A stretch of 47,068 bases of DNA from Verrucomicrobiia bacterium (GTDB taxonomy: Bacteria > Verrucomicrobiota > Verrucomicrobiia > Limisphaerales > UBA9464): assembly GCA_019634635.1 (NCBI GenBank), contig JAHCBB010000037.1:1-47068 (forward strand). Direction: 5' to 3'. The notes beneath the pieces were generated by a model. That model was not told the origin of the DNA, ran no database searches, and worked only from the letters and a program-made list of their open reading frames with translations. A program made the position numbers and the translations under genes. How positions within the stretch are numbered: position 1 is the stretch's first letter; every line of letters starts with the position of its first letter. This document shows, one piece after another, positions 17,965 to 25,736 of this stretch.

Positions 17965-19848
17965 TCAACGCGCAGCCATCCGCCGGCGGCGCACCACCGC
18001 CAGCGCAATGCCCACCACGCTGACGAGCACCGGCATGGCGGCGATGTTGACCCACTTGAGGCGGTTTTCGAGGGAGTCCACATCCTGCCGGAGATTGCGG
18101 CGGGTGTTGCGCAGTTCCTTGCGGGTCTCCGCCTGTTGCGCCGTGTAATTCTTGAGGGCCTGCTGCTGTTCCGGCGACAGGATCACCCGCGCCGTCTCCC
18201 CCTCCTGGCGGACCTGGATCTTGCTCAACTCGCCCTGCAGGTCCTGCAGCTTGCGGTCCAGCTCGGCGATCTTGTTCTGATAGGCATTGCGGGCCCGCGA
18301 CTCCATTTCGCGCACCACGGTGAACGGACGCCGCACCGAAGCGCGACTGCGGGCGCCCACCAGGCTCGCGTCGCCCGCCGCTTGTTCGACGACATTTTGC
18401 ACGAGGCTCAGGTTCGCGTTGAGCGGCATCGCAATCCGCATCATCTGGTTGATCTGCACGGTGAAGTTGTTGGCCAGCATGTCGGCGTCGCCAAACACGT
18501 ACACCACGTTGTCCGACGACGCCTCCTTGAGGTCCGCCGGACCCGCAGGGGCGTTGGTGTCGGATCCCGACGGATTCCCGTCGGGAAAGGCGGTCTTGAA
18601 GCGGCCGCCCAGCCGCACCGCCAGATTGTAAACGACCCCCGACGGCCGGAAGTCCTGAAGCACCTTTTCCGGATTGAGTTGCGCGGTGATGCCGTCCACC
18701 AGCTGGGAATCCTTGGTGCTGAACAGCAACGGCTCCGCCTTCAGGCCCGCGGCCGCGGTTCCCTGGAGCGCCCCGGGAAACGGCATCCAGACGTCGTCCA
18801 CCTGGGCGGTCACCACGCTGCTCTGGTCAATCCCCGAGGCATTGACGAACAGGAACCCGGGCACAGGCTGCGGCCGGCCGTCGCGACCGCCGAGCTCGCG
18901 CATGAACTGGGTGTCGGCCACCACCTGCGCCGGGAAATCGAATCCCCAGGCCTGGAAGAGCTTCGGCAATGACGAACTCGTCCCGAAGTTGAGGCCCATC
19001 GGATTCGGCTGCTGGCGCTGGACGTCGGAGATGCAGAGGGGATCCACGAAGACCATCAGCTTGCCGCCGCGCAGCACAAACTGATCGAGGGCAAACTGCG
19101 CGGCATCCGAGATGTCCCGGGGGTGAATGACCATCAGGACCCGGATGTCGGAATCCACGGGCGTGCCGTCCATGGGCACCGAGCGCACGTCGAAATCGCG
19201 GCGCAATTCCGATACGAAGACCCAGGGCTCACTCTGCTGCTGGCGGCCCATCTGCATCATCATCATGGGGTTCATCGCCCCGCCCATCACCGGCAGGGGG
19301 CTCATCACGCCGACCACCGGCCGGTTGGTGCTCAGCACCTGGGACACGGCACGCGCCAAATCATATTCCAGCAGCTTTTCGCGCTGCGGGGCGAGGAAGG
19401 GCAGCACCGCCTTGTCGGGCGGATTCTCCACCGCAATGCCCAGATAGAACTCCTCGCCATTCGGGAGGGGCTGCCCCTGCACCCCGTCGAGACGCGCGGA
19501 GTCTTCCGCCTCGGAGTCGGGTTCCGGATCAATCTTCCGGATCTCGATCTTGTTGCCCGACTCCGCGCGGAATTCAGCCAGCAGATCATCCACCGACTGG
19601 ACATAGGTCTTGAGCGCCTGCGGCATCCGGTCCTTGCCCTGGCTGACGTAGAACCGCACCTCCACCGGTCCGTCGAGCCTTCGCAGGATCTCCCGGGTGC
19701 CCGGGGACAGCGTATGCAGCTTGTCCCCGGTGAGGTCCAACCGCAGCCGCGCAGGGCTGAAGATCAGGTTCAGCCCGACCAGCGCAATGAACACAAACAG
19801 GACGCCGGCGGCGGAGAACAACAGGGTCTGAAGCTTCGACGATTTCAT
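17965..19848 (-). CDS. GldG-like ABC transporter auxiliary protein
   Basis: 627 residues. There is an N-terminal membrane helix (TLLFSAAGVLFVFIALVGLNLIF) and a large extracytoplasmic domain with GldG features (LHTLSPGTREILRRLDGPVEV, then VLMVIHPRDISDAAQFALDQFVLRGGKLMVFVDP). A coiled-coil stretch at about residues 530-590 comes before a C-terminal helix (NIAAMPVLVSVVGIALAVV) with an Arg-rich tail. In Bacteroidota GldG is part of the GldAFG ABC complex needed for gliding; in other phyla homologues serve unknown export functions. The order ATPase, permease, GldG, DUF4340 supports a four-part machine. It lies 21 bp downstream of the permease. Confidence 0.87.
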   Translation of the reverse strand: MKSSKLQTLLFSAAGVLFVFIALVGLNLIFSPARLRLDLTGDKLHTLSPGTREILRRLDGPVEVRFYVSQGKDRMPQALKTYVQSVDDLLAEFRAESGNKIEIRKIDPEPDSEAEDSARLDGVQGQPLPNGEEFYLGIAVENPPDKAVLPFLAPQREKLLEYDLARAVSQVLSTNRPVVGVMSPLPVMGGAMNPMMMMQMGRQQQSEPWVFVSELRRDFDVRSVPMDGTPVDSDIRVLMVIHPRDISDAAQFALDQFVLRGGKLMVFVDPLCISDVQRQQPNPMGLNFGTSSSLPKLFQAWGFDFPAQVVADTQFMRELGGRDGRPQPVPGFLFVNASGIDQSSVVTAQVDDVWMPFPGALQGTAAAGLKAEPLLFSTKDSQLVDGITAQLNPEKVLQDFRPSGVVYNLAVRLGGRFKTAFPDGNPSGSDTNAPAGPADLKEASSDNVVYVFGDADMLANNFTVQINQMMRIAMPLNANLSLVQNVVEQAAGDASLVGARSRASVRRPFTVVREMESRARNAYQNKIAELDRKLQDLQGELSKIQVRQEGETARVILSPEQQQALKNYTAQQAETRKELRNTRRNLRQDVDSLENRLKWVNIAAMPVLVSVVGIALAVVRRRRMAAR

Positions 19849-19869
19849 CTCGGTTCGGAGGATTCGGGA

Positions 19870-20616
19870 TCAGGCCGCGCGCAGGCCGCGGAGCACCACG
19901 CTGGTCGCGAAGAGGCAGAAAGTGATGACGCTGCCAAAAAACAGCAGGTCACGAATGTCCACCACGCCGCGCTGAAATCCCGCGAAGTGGGGCATGACGC
20001 TGAACGACGCCACGGTGCTGACCAGCCACTCGGGCGCCCATCGCACCATCAGGTCCGTCACCGGCTCCCAGCCGGCCAGGATCAGAAAGAAACAGATCAC
20101 CACGGACAGGATGAACGAGATCACCTGGTTCCGGGTCATCGCCGAGGTCATCACCGTCACCGAGAGATACGCCCCGGCCAGCAGCACGCTCCCCAGGTAC
20201 CCCGTCCACATCATGCCCACGTCGGGATCTCCCAGATACATCGTGGTGATCACCACGGGGAAGGTCAGAAACAAGGCCAGCGCAATGAAGGCCCAGCAGG
20301 CGACAAACTTGCCCAGGATCGCCTGCCAGGCGGCGATCGGCATCGTCAAAAGCAGCTCCAGGGTGCCCACCCGCCGCTCCTCCGCCCACAGCCGCATGCC
20401 GGCCGCGGGCACCAGGAACAGGTACAGCCACGGATGCCACATGAGGAAGGCGTTCAGATTGGCCTCCCCTCGCAGGAAGTAGTTCCCGAGCATGAAGGTG
20501 AAGAAGCCGTTCAGCAGGAGAAAGATGACGATGAACACGTAGGCGACCGGGGAGTTGAAATACCCCACCAACTCGCGTTTCGCGATGGTCCAGACATTGC
20601 GGAGGGATTCGGACAT
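19870..20616 (-). CDS. ABC-2 type permease (GldF-like)
   Basis: 248 residues and six membrane helices, including FNSPVAYVFIVIFLLLNGFF, ILGKFVACWAFIALALFLTF and VISFILSVVICFFLIL. The cytoplasmic motif RLWAEERRVGTLELLLTMPI is the typical ABC-2 permease signature that docks on the ATPase. It should form the inner-membrane channel of the Gld-type transporter encoded around it. The gap to the ATPase gene is 45 bp and both are on the minus strand. The substrate is unknown. Confidence 0.9.
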   Translation of the reverse strand: MSESLRNVWTIAKRELVGYFNSPVAYVFIVIFLLLNGFFTFMLGNYFLRGEANLNAFLMWHPWLYLFLVPAAGMRLWAEERRVGTLELLLTMPIAAWQAILGKFVACWAFIALALFLTFPVVITTMYLGDPDVGMMWTGYLGSVLLAGAYLSVTVMTSAMTRNQVISFILSVVICFFLILAGWEPVTDLMVRWAPEWLVSTVASFSVMPHFAGFQRGVVDIRDLLFFGSVITFCLFATSVVLRGLRAA

Positions 20617-20661
20617 ACGGGACGGATCAGGCTTGGGTGAACAACGATGGAGGCCGCCGGG

Positions 20662-21621
20662 CTACTCGCCGGGCCGCGCGGATTCCGGACGGGTGATGCC
20701 GCGAAAGACGTCGTCGAGGCGGCCCTCCTCGATGCGCAACTCCTCGAAACGCCAGCCCTCGCGGGTCGCGAGGTCCGACAGCGCCCGCGCCACATCGGTC
20801 GCGCCCCCACGATCCTTGGGAAACACGCGCAGGGACACGATGCCGTTGTCGCCCGACACCGTCACCCGGGCCGCCCCCGGGAGGGCGTGGGCCTTGCCTC
20901 GCACGCTGTCGACGCCGGCCCCGTGGATCCGCGCTTGGATGCTGCCGGCGAGTTCATGACGCGCCCGCAGCTCGGAGGGGGTGCCATTGGCGACCACCTT
21001 GCCGCGGTCAATGATGATGGCCCGGCTGCACACTGCATCCACCTCCTCCAAAATGTGCGTGGAGAAAATGATCGCCTTGTCCCTGCCGAAGCGCTTCAGC
21101 AACTGGCGGATCTCGTGCTTCTGGTTCGGGTCGAGGCCGTCGGTCGGCTCGTCGAGCACCAGGACGGGCGGGTCATGGATGATGGACTGCGCCAGGCAGG
21201 TGCGATGGCGGAAGCCCTTCGACAGGGTGTCCACCGACTGGTGCAGCACGCCTTCGAGGAAGCACAGGCCCACCGCGCGCCGGACCGCCTCCTCCCGAGC
21301 CGGGCCGTGCAGACCGCGCATCTCCGCCGAGAACGACAAAAAGCCGTGCACCGTCATGTCGCTGTAGCACGGCGCGCTTTCGGGCAGATACCCGATCAAC
21401 CGCTTCGCCGGAATGGGATCCTCGGCCATGTCATGGCCGCCAACGGTCACCCGACCGGAGGTCGGCGGAAAGAAGCCGGTGATCATCCGCATCGTTGTGG
21501 ACTTCCCGGCGCCGTTGGGCCCGAGAAAGCCGAGGATCTCCCCCTTCTGTACGCTGAAAGACACGCGATCCACGGCCCTCTTGGGGCCAAAGTCCTTCAC
21601 CAGTTCCTCGACGATAATCAT
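20662..21621 (-). CDS. ABC transporter ATPase (GldA-like)
   Basis: 319 residues. Walker A is GPNGAGKSTT. The signature is LSKGFRHRT in place of canonical LSGGQ, a variant common in GldA-type ATPases. Walker B with the D-loop reads VLVLDEPTDGLDP, and the H-loop His is in IFSTHILEEV. Residues about 225-319 form the extra C-terminal beta domain typical of ABC-2 exporter ATPases. It is the first gene of the cluster and hydrolyses ATP to power the permease and its GldG/DUF4340 partners. The start ATG directly precedes the IIVEEL beta strand, as expected for this family. Confidence 0.92.
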   Translation of the reverse strand: MIIVEELVKDFGPKRAVDRVSFSVQKGEILGFLGPNGAGKSTTMRMITGFFPPTSGRVTVGGHDMAEDPIPAKRLIGYLPESAPCYSDMTVHGFLSFSAEMRGLHGPAREEAVRRAVGLCFLEGVLHQSVDTLSKGFRHRTCLAQSIIHDPPVLVLDEPTDGLDPNQKHEIRQLLKRFGRDKAIIFSTHILEEVDAVCSRAIIIDRGKVVANGTPSELRARHELAGSIQARIHGAGVDSVRGKAHALPGAARVTVSGDNGIVSLRVFPKDRGGATDVARALSDLATREGWRFEELRIEEGRLDDVFRGITRPESARPGE

Positions 21622-21735
21622 GCGATAGAAGCCGTTCGAATGACAGTCTGAGCGAAAGTTCGGGAAAGAAATAGAAAGAAGTTTTCCACCGTCAAGAGCC
21701 GGCCTGCCTGCGGGACCCGGAAAAAGCGGGTGGCG

Positions 21736-22149
21736 TCAATCCACCCCTGGCGGCCGTCGAAGCTGTTTGGTGCGTCCACGCCGGGTCTTGGACTCCAGCA
21801 GACGCCGGCGCAGGGCGGGCGGACGCGGACGGCTCGCGCGCCGCCGGGCCTCCGCCGCCGACCGGGCCGCCGACCGGAGCGCATCGCGCCGGGCCTCCAG
21901 ACGCGCCACCAGCAGCTCGCGCGCGCGGCGGCGGTTGGCCGCCTGATGCCGGCTGGACTGGCATCGGACGCGGACCCCGGTGGGCCGATGGACCAATTGC
22001 ACGCAGGTGGCAACCTTGTTGACGTTCTGGCCACCCGGCCCGGAGGACCGGACGAAGGTCTCGTCCACATCCTCCTCGCGGAGGCCCAGGGCGGCCATGC
22101 GGCGCGAGAGATCGTCCTCCACGGGTGCGCTTTCGGGTTCACGCGACAT
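21736..22149 (-). CDS. GGQ-domain release-factor-like protein
   Basis: 137 residues when begun at the ATG giving MSREPESAPVEDDLSRRM; an upstream ATG at 22239 would add 30 poorly conserved residues. It contains the class I release-factor catalytic loop (SSGPGGQNVNKVATCVQL) and the usual His/Gln-rich continuation (QSSRHQAANRRRAREL), then a long basic C-terminal helix. It lacks the codon-recognition domains of RF1/RF2, so it resembles ArfB/YaeJ-type rescue hydrolases that release stalled peptidyl-tRNA, or the short verrucomicrobial 'peptide chain release factor-like' group. The basic tail would suit binding in the mRNA channel of stalled ribosomes. It is monocistronic. Confidence 0.85.
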   Translation of the reverse strand: MSREPESAPVEDDLSRRMAALGLREEDVDETFVRSSGPGGQNVNKVATCVQLVHRPTGVRVRCQSSRHQAANRRRARELLVARLEARRDALRSAARSAAEARRRASRPRPPALRRRLLESKTRRGRTKQLRRPPGVD

Positions 22150-22270
22150 CCGGGGAGCTTGGCGGAACGCCGCAAAAAGTTCCATCCCGGATGCCGCGCC
22201 CCCCCGATCTGCCCCCCCGATCTTGCGGTGTTCGCGCAAACCCGGTTCACTTCCCTCGCCGCCCTCGTGC

Positions 22271-22346
22271 GCCCCGATAGCTCAAATGGATAGAGCAGCG
22301 GTTTCCTAAACCGACGATCCAGGTTCAATTCCTGGTCGGGGTACCA
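22271..22346 (+). tRNA. tRNA-Arg(CCU)
   Basis: A 76-nt cloverleaf with encoded 3' CCA. The acceptor arms GCCCCGA/TCGGGGT pair fully (with G1-U72). The D arm is GCTC/GAGC, the anticodon loop TTCCTAA has anticodon CCU at 22305-22307, and the T arm is CCAGG/CCTGG with loop TTCAATT. The first anticodon-stem pair (G27-A43) is a mismatch. It reads AGG arginine codons, which are rare in this GC-rich genome. Nothing identifiable as an integrated element follows its 3' end. Confidence 0.96.
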
Positions 22347-22988
22347 TTGCAAGACGCCGCTGGTGGCATCCACGGGGGCGCCTTGGAAGTGAGGTCGCTG
22401 GTGGTCCCCACGCGGGACGAAATGTCGGGACGAAATGTCCCGCTTGAGGGCCCTTCTGGCCCACGACCGGAACCCATTCCCCGATTTCCCTCCACGAGTC
22501 CACCGGTCAACCGGTCCGTTGCGACCCCATTGTCGTTCAGTAGGTCAATCACAAGGATTGGAGGGGAAGAATGGTGGGGTGAGTTGGGGTCGTGGTCCGG
22601 AGGATGGGGCTTTGGCGTCCTGCAACCCGAGCGCCAGTGCCAGTGTGCGGGGATTGCCGGAGCAATCCCGTTCGGACCCGACCCCGGCCGGAAGCGCAAC
22701 GCTCACCCATCCTTGGCAGCCCTTGGGCCGGTGTTCAGGCTGGGCTATGCACCCGAGTCGGGGGCGGGAGGTGCTCCGGAAGGGTTGGGAACAATGGAAA
22801 GCGGGTGCCTGAGGCGGCAGCTGTGGCCGGTGTTCCGGTCAACTTCGCCCCGGTGAGGCCCGGCGGTTCCGCTTTTCGGCTTCGCGGACGAAGTGGCAGT
22901 GGATTGCCCTGGCCGCCGCGGCCAATTGCAGTGCGTTGCAGGCAGGGAGGCCGGCCGCGGAAACGCGGACGGTGGACGGAATCGGAAT
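22347..22988. other. gene-free stretch after the tRNA
   Basis: About 640 bp without a convincing gene; open frames on both strands have random composition. The 13-bp sequence GGGACGAAATGTC is tandemly duplicated at 22414-22439 and continues into CCGC, so that GGGAC and GTCCC can form a small stem. This may be debris of an element once inserted beside the tRNA, but I cannot identify one. Confidence 0.5.
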
Positions 22989-23762
22989 TCAGCCGGGCCA
23001 AAGCCCCGCCACTCCACCTGCACGAAACTGTGTCGGCGTCACCCCGGTCAGGGCGCGGAAGGTCCGAGTGAAGGCGCTATGGTCATAGAAGCCGCAGGCC
23101 AGCGCGATGGCGGCCACGCTCTGTTCCGTCTCGCGCAGCAGGCGCGACGCGGCGGCGACGCGTGTCTTCGCAATAAATTGGCTGGGGGTGAGGCCAAAGA
23201 ACCGCTTCATCAGGCGTGCAAACCGGGATGGGGCAAGCCGCGCTCGAAGGGCCAGGGCCGAGGGCGTCGCGGGTTCTGCGAGTTTCTTCTTGAACTGGTC
23301 GAGCGCGGCGGCGAAGTCAACGGGGATTTCCCGTGTCCCGATGGGCGCACGAACGTCGCGCGAGATGCCGATCAGACCAATGATCTTCCCGGCGGCATCA
23401 CGCATCGGTAGCTTCGTACTGAGGCACCACCCGGGCTTGTGCGGGGTGGACCAGTGCAGTTCGAGATGGTCCAGGAGCGGGCGGCCGGTCTGCAACACGG
23501 CCGCGTCCTGCGCGGCAGGGATGTGGCCAAACTCACCGGGACAAATCTCGCTTGGCCGCTTGCCGAGCACTTGGGACTTGTGGCGCAGTCCGTGCCGTTC
23601 GACGAGGGAATGGTTGACCACCAGGTACCGTCCGGTCGCATCCTTGATGAAGAACGCCACGTCCGGAGCCTGGTCAAAGAGGCTTTCCAGTAGCGCGGCG
23701 TCCACCGGCGGCGCGACACCGGGAACCGCTGCAGCCGGCGACTTCGCTGGGCGCGTTTTCAC
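22989..23762 (-). CDS. PAS-AraC family transcriptional regulator
   Basis: 257 residues. Residues about 22-135 form a PAS domain (LLESLFDQAPDVAFFIKDAT, GRYLVVNHSLVERHG, DAAGKIIGLIGISRDV). Residues about 150-250 form an AraC-type double helix-turn-helix (PSRFARLMKRFFGLTPSQFI and SVAAIALACGFYDHSAFTRTF, ending LTGVTPTQFR). It should bind DNA as a ligand- or redox-responsive activator. It is transcribed divergently from the esterase-cytochrome-dehydrogenase operon with only 57 bp between the starts, so that operon is its most likely target; this is inference from position. PAS plus AraC in one short protein is a recurring verrucomicrobial and planctomycete design. Confidence 0.88.
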   Translation of the reverse strand: MKTRPAKSPAAAVPGVAPPVDAALLESLFDQAPDVAFFIKDATGRYLVVNHSLVERHGLRHKSQVLGKRPSEICPGEFGHIPAAQDAAVLQTGRPLLDHLELHWSTPHKPGWCLSTKLPMRDAAGKIIGLIGISRDVRAPIGTREIPVDFAAALDQFKKKLAEPATPSALALRARLAPSRFARLMKRFFGLTPSQFIAKTRVAAASRLLRETEQSVAAIALACGFYDHSAFTRTFRALTGVTPTQFRAGGVAGLWPG

Positions 23763-23819
23763 GGCTGGCTGTCATTCAACTCCAAGACGGCGGACGAGTC
23801 CAAGCGTAAACACCATGGG

Positions 23820-25124
23820 ATGAAGACACGCGCCTCCCGCACCCACGCCCCGTGGCGTTCGCCGGCTGTTGGGTCCCTCACGCGGTGCCTGATCGCCGGG
23901 GTGTGCCTCGGAGTCGCATGGGTCGCCTCTGCGGCACCGCGACCGCTCAAGGTCTTCATCCTGGCAGGCCAGTCGAACATGGAAGGGCACGCGCGGGTCG
24001 AGACCTTTGACTACCTTGGCGATGACCCGACGACGGCGCCGCTGTTGAGGCTGATGCGCGGCCCGGAAGGCAGGCCAGCCGTGTGCGAAGGCGTCTGGAT
24101 CTCCTACTTCACCGGCTACTACGACGGGAGCGCCAACGGCGAGGGACTGGGCAAGCTGACCGCGGGTTACGGCGCGCGGGACACTCCGACGGAGGACGGC
24201 GGGAAGATCGGTCCGGAGTTCACCTTCGGGCTCACGATGGATGCCGCATTCGCGGAGCCGGTGCTCCTCATCAAGGTGGCCTGGGGCGGAAAGAGCCTGC
24301 ACACGGATTTCCGTCCGCCGAGCGCGGGGCCCTATGAGCTGAACGACCACCAGAAAAGGCTCTACTACGGCCCGCCGGGCCACGGCGTTCCAAAGGACAT
24401 GGACGTGTGGCTCGCAGAGAAGGCGAAGGACACCGGGCGCTTCTACCGGCTGATGATGGACCATGTGAAAAAGGTGCTCGCCGACCCGGCGCGCATCGTC
24501 CCCGAATACGACGCGGCACAGGGCTATGAACTCGCGGGCTTCGTCTGGCTCCAGGGGTTTAACGACATGGTGGACGGCCACGTTTATCCGGCCCACGGCC
24601 AACCGGGCCGCTTCGACCGCTACAGCGAGTGGCTCGCGCATTTCATCCGCGACGTGCGCCACGACCTGAGCGCGCCGAAAATGCCGTTTGTCATCGGCGT
24701 GATGGGCGTGGGCGGCATGAGCGCAGACACGGACACCATCGAGTTCCGCAGGGCCATGGCGGCCCCGGCGGCGCTGCCGGAATTCGCGGGCAGCGTCCTC
24801 GCCGTGGAGACGGCACCGTTCTGGTGCGAGGAGCTCGGGGCCATTGACCGGAAGCGCGAGCAGGTGAGCCAGATGGCCTGGTTTCTCGATTCGAAGCACA
24901 AGGATCATGCCAACGCCGACGGCAGGATGACCGATGAAATGAAGCAGGCATTTCTGAAGCAGTATGAGGCCGACCTCCTCTCCCCCGCCGAGGAAGCCCT
25001 GTGGAAACGCGGCGCTTCCAACGCCGGCTACCACTACCTTGGCTGCGCGAAGACGTTCGCGCTCATGGGCCGCGCCTTCGCGGAGGCGAACCTGCGGATG
25101 CTGCGCTCCCCGCGGGAGCCGTGA
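23820..25124 (+). CDS. SASA/SGNH carbohydrate esterase (sialate O-acetylesterase-like)
   Basis: 434 residues with a signal peptide (CLIAGVCLGVAWVASAAPR). The catalytic serine is in the block I motif FILAGQSNMEGHA, which defines the SASA/DUF303 family. Further blocks are GFVWLQGFNDMVDG and a C-terminal NAGYHYLGCAKTF, whose His is the probable catalytic base. It is predicted to remove acetyl groups from acylated sugars or polysaccharides in the periplasm. It opens the operon that continues with a peptidase remnant, a pentahaem cytochrome and a sugar-dehydrogenase-like propeller, and is divergent from the PAS-AraC regulator. The start ATG is the first in frame ahead of the signal. Confidence 0.88.
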   Translation: MKTRASRTHAPWRSPAVGSLTRCLIAGVCLGVAWVASAAPRPLKVFILAGQSNMEGHARVETFDYLGDDPTTAPLLRLMRGPEGRPAVCEGVWISYFTGYYDGSANGEGLGKLTAGYGARDTPTEDGGKIGPEFTFGLTMDAAFAEPVLLIKVAWGGKSLHTDFRPPSAGPYELNDHQKRLYYGPPGHGVPKDMDVWLAEKAKDTGRFYRLMMDHVKKVLADPARIVPEYDAAQGYELAGFVWLQGFNDMVDGHVYPAHGQPGRFDRYSEWLAHFIRDVRHDLSAPKMPFVIGVMGVGGMSADTDTIEFRRAMAAPAALPEFAGSVLAVETAPFWCEELGAIDRKREQVSQMAWFLDSKHKDHANADGRMTDEMKQAFLKQYEADLLSPAEEALWKRGASNAGYHYLGCAKTFALMGRAFAEANLRMLRSPREP

Positions 25125-25133
25125 ATCTCGTGA

Positions 25134-25736
25134 AGGTCGCCAATCCCAAGAGCGGCGCGACGCGCGTGGCGACGGAGCCTGTATCGGCGGATTGGCACCC
25201 TCGCAACGCACGACCAGTCCGCCGCCGTGCGCGCGATGCCCGGATGCTGGCCGGAGTCCGATGCCAGCCGCGTGGGCGTCTGGGGCTGGATCGGCGGCGG
25301 CAGCATGAGCCTGGACGCCATCGTCCATGGTCCCGACCTCTATTTCTCAGCGATCGCCGTTGCTCCGAAGGCGAATCCGCTTCCCCACGACACCTTTTGC
25401 CACGAGCGCTACATGGGCTTGCCAGGCGATCGCTCCACAGGCGAATGCGAGAGTTCGCCGTTGACGCACGCGCAGCATCTGCGGGGCAATCTGCTCCTGG
25501 TCCACGGCACTGGCGACGCCAACGGCCATTACCGGGTCCCAGAAATGCTGATGAACGAACTCCTTGCGCGAAACACACCGTTCACCGTCATGGCGTATCC
25601 GAACCGCCCGCACCGCGTCCCGGACGGGACCCCCACCCTCCGGCACTTCCACAGCACGCTGACCCGCCACCGGCACCAGCACCTGCCCACCGGCCAAAGA
25701 CGGATGGTCCCCGGACCCGGAGAGGACGAAGGATGA
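25134..25736 (+). pseudogene. C-terminal remnant of an S9 (DPP IV-type) peptidase, nucleophile lost
   Basis: Translation after an in-frame TGA at 25131-25133 gives about 200 residues matching the catalytic half of S9 family prolyl oligopeptidase/DPP IV enzymes: AWRRSLYRRIGTLATHDQ, SRVGVWGWIGGGSMSLDA, AVAPKANPLPHDTFCHERYM, LLLVHGTGDANGHY and VMAYPNRPHRV. The acid Asp (GTGD) and the His (NRPH) are present. The nucleophile position in GWSGGGS reads Ile (ATC, one base from the Ser codon AGC). The N-terminal propeller is missing entirely. The remnant begins 10 bp after the esterase stop and its own stop overlaps the next start (ATGA), so it may still be translated. It is most simply a decayed gene; a non-catalytic protein is the alternative. 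Confidence 0.78.

Noticed and set aside
22271..22440. tRNA-Arg as the attachment site of an integrated element
   Set aside because: No duplicate of the tRNA 3' end and no integrase were found downstream; a 13-bp tandem repeat is not enough.
22347..22856. 169-codon plus-strand frame after the tRNA
   Set aside because: It begins within a few bases of the tRNA 3' end, has Pro/Gly/Arg-rich random composition and no domain or signal.
25001..25732. Treating 25001-27952 as one 983-residue protein
   Set aside because: The first 244 codons overlap the esterase and S9 remnant in another frame; the ATG at 25733 has a proper signal peptide.
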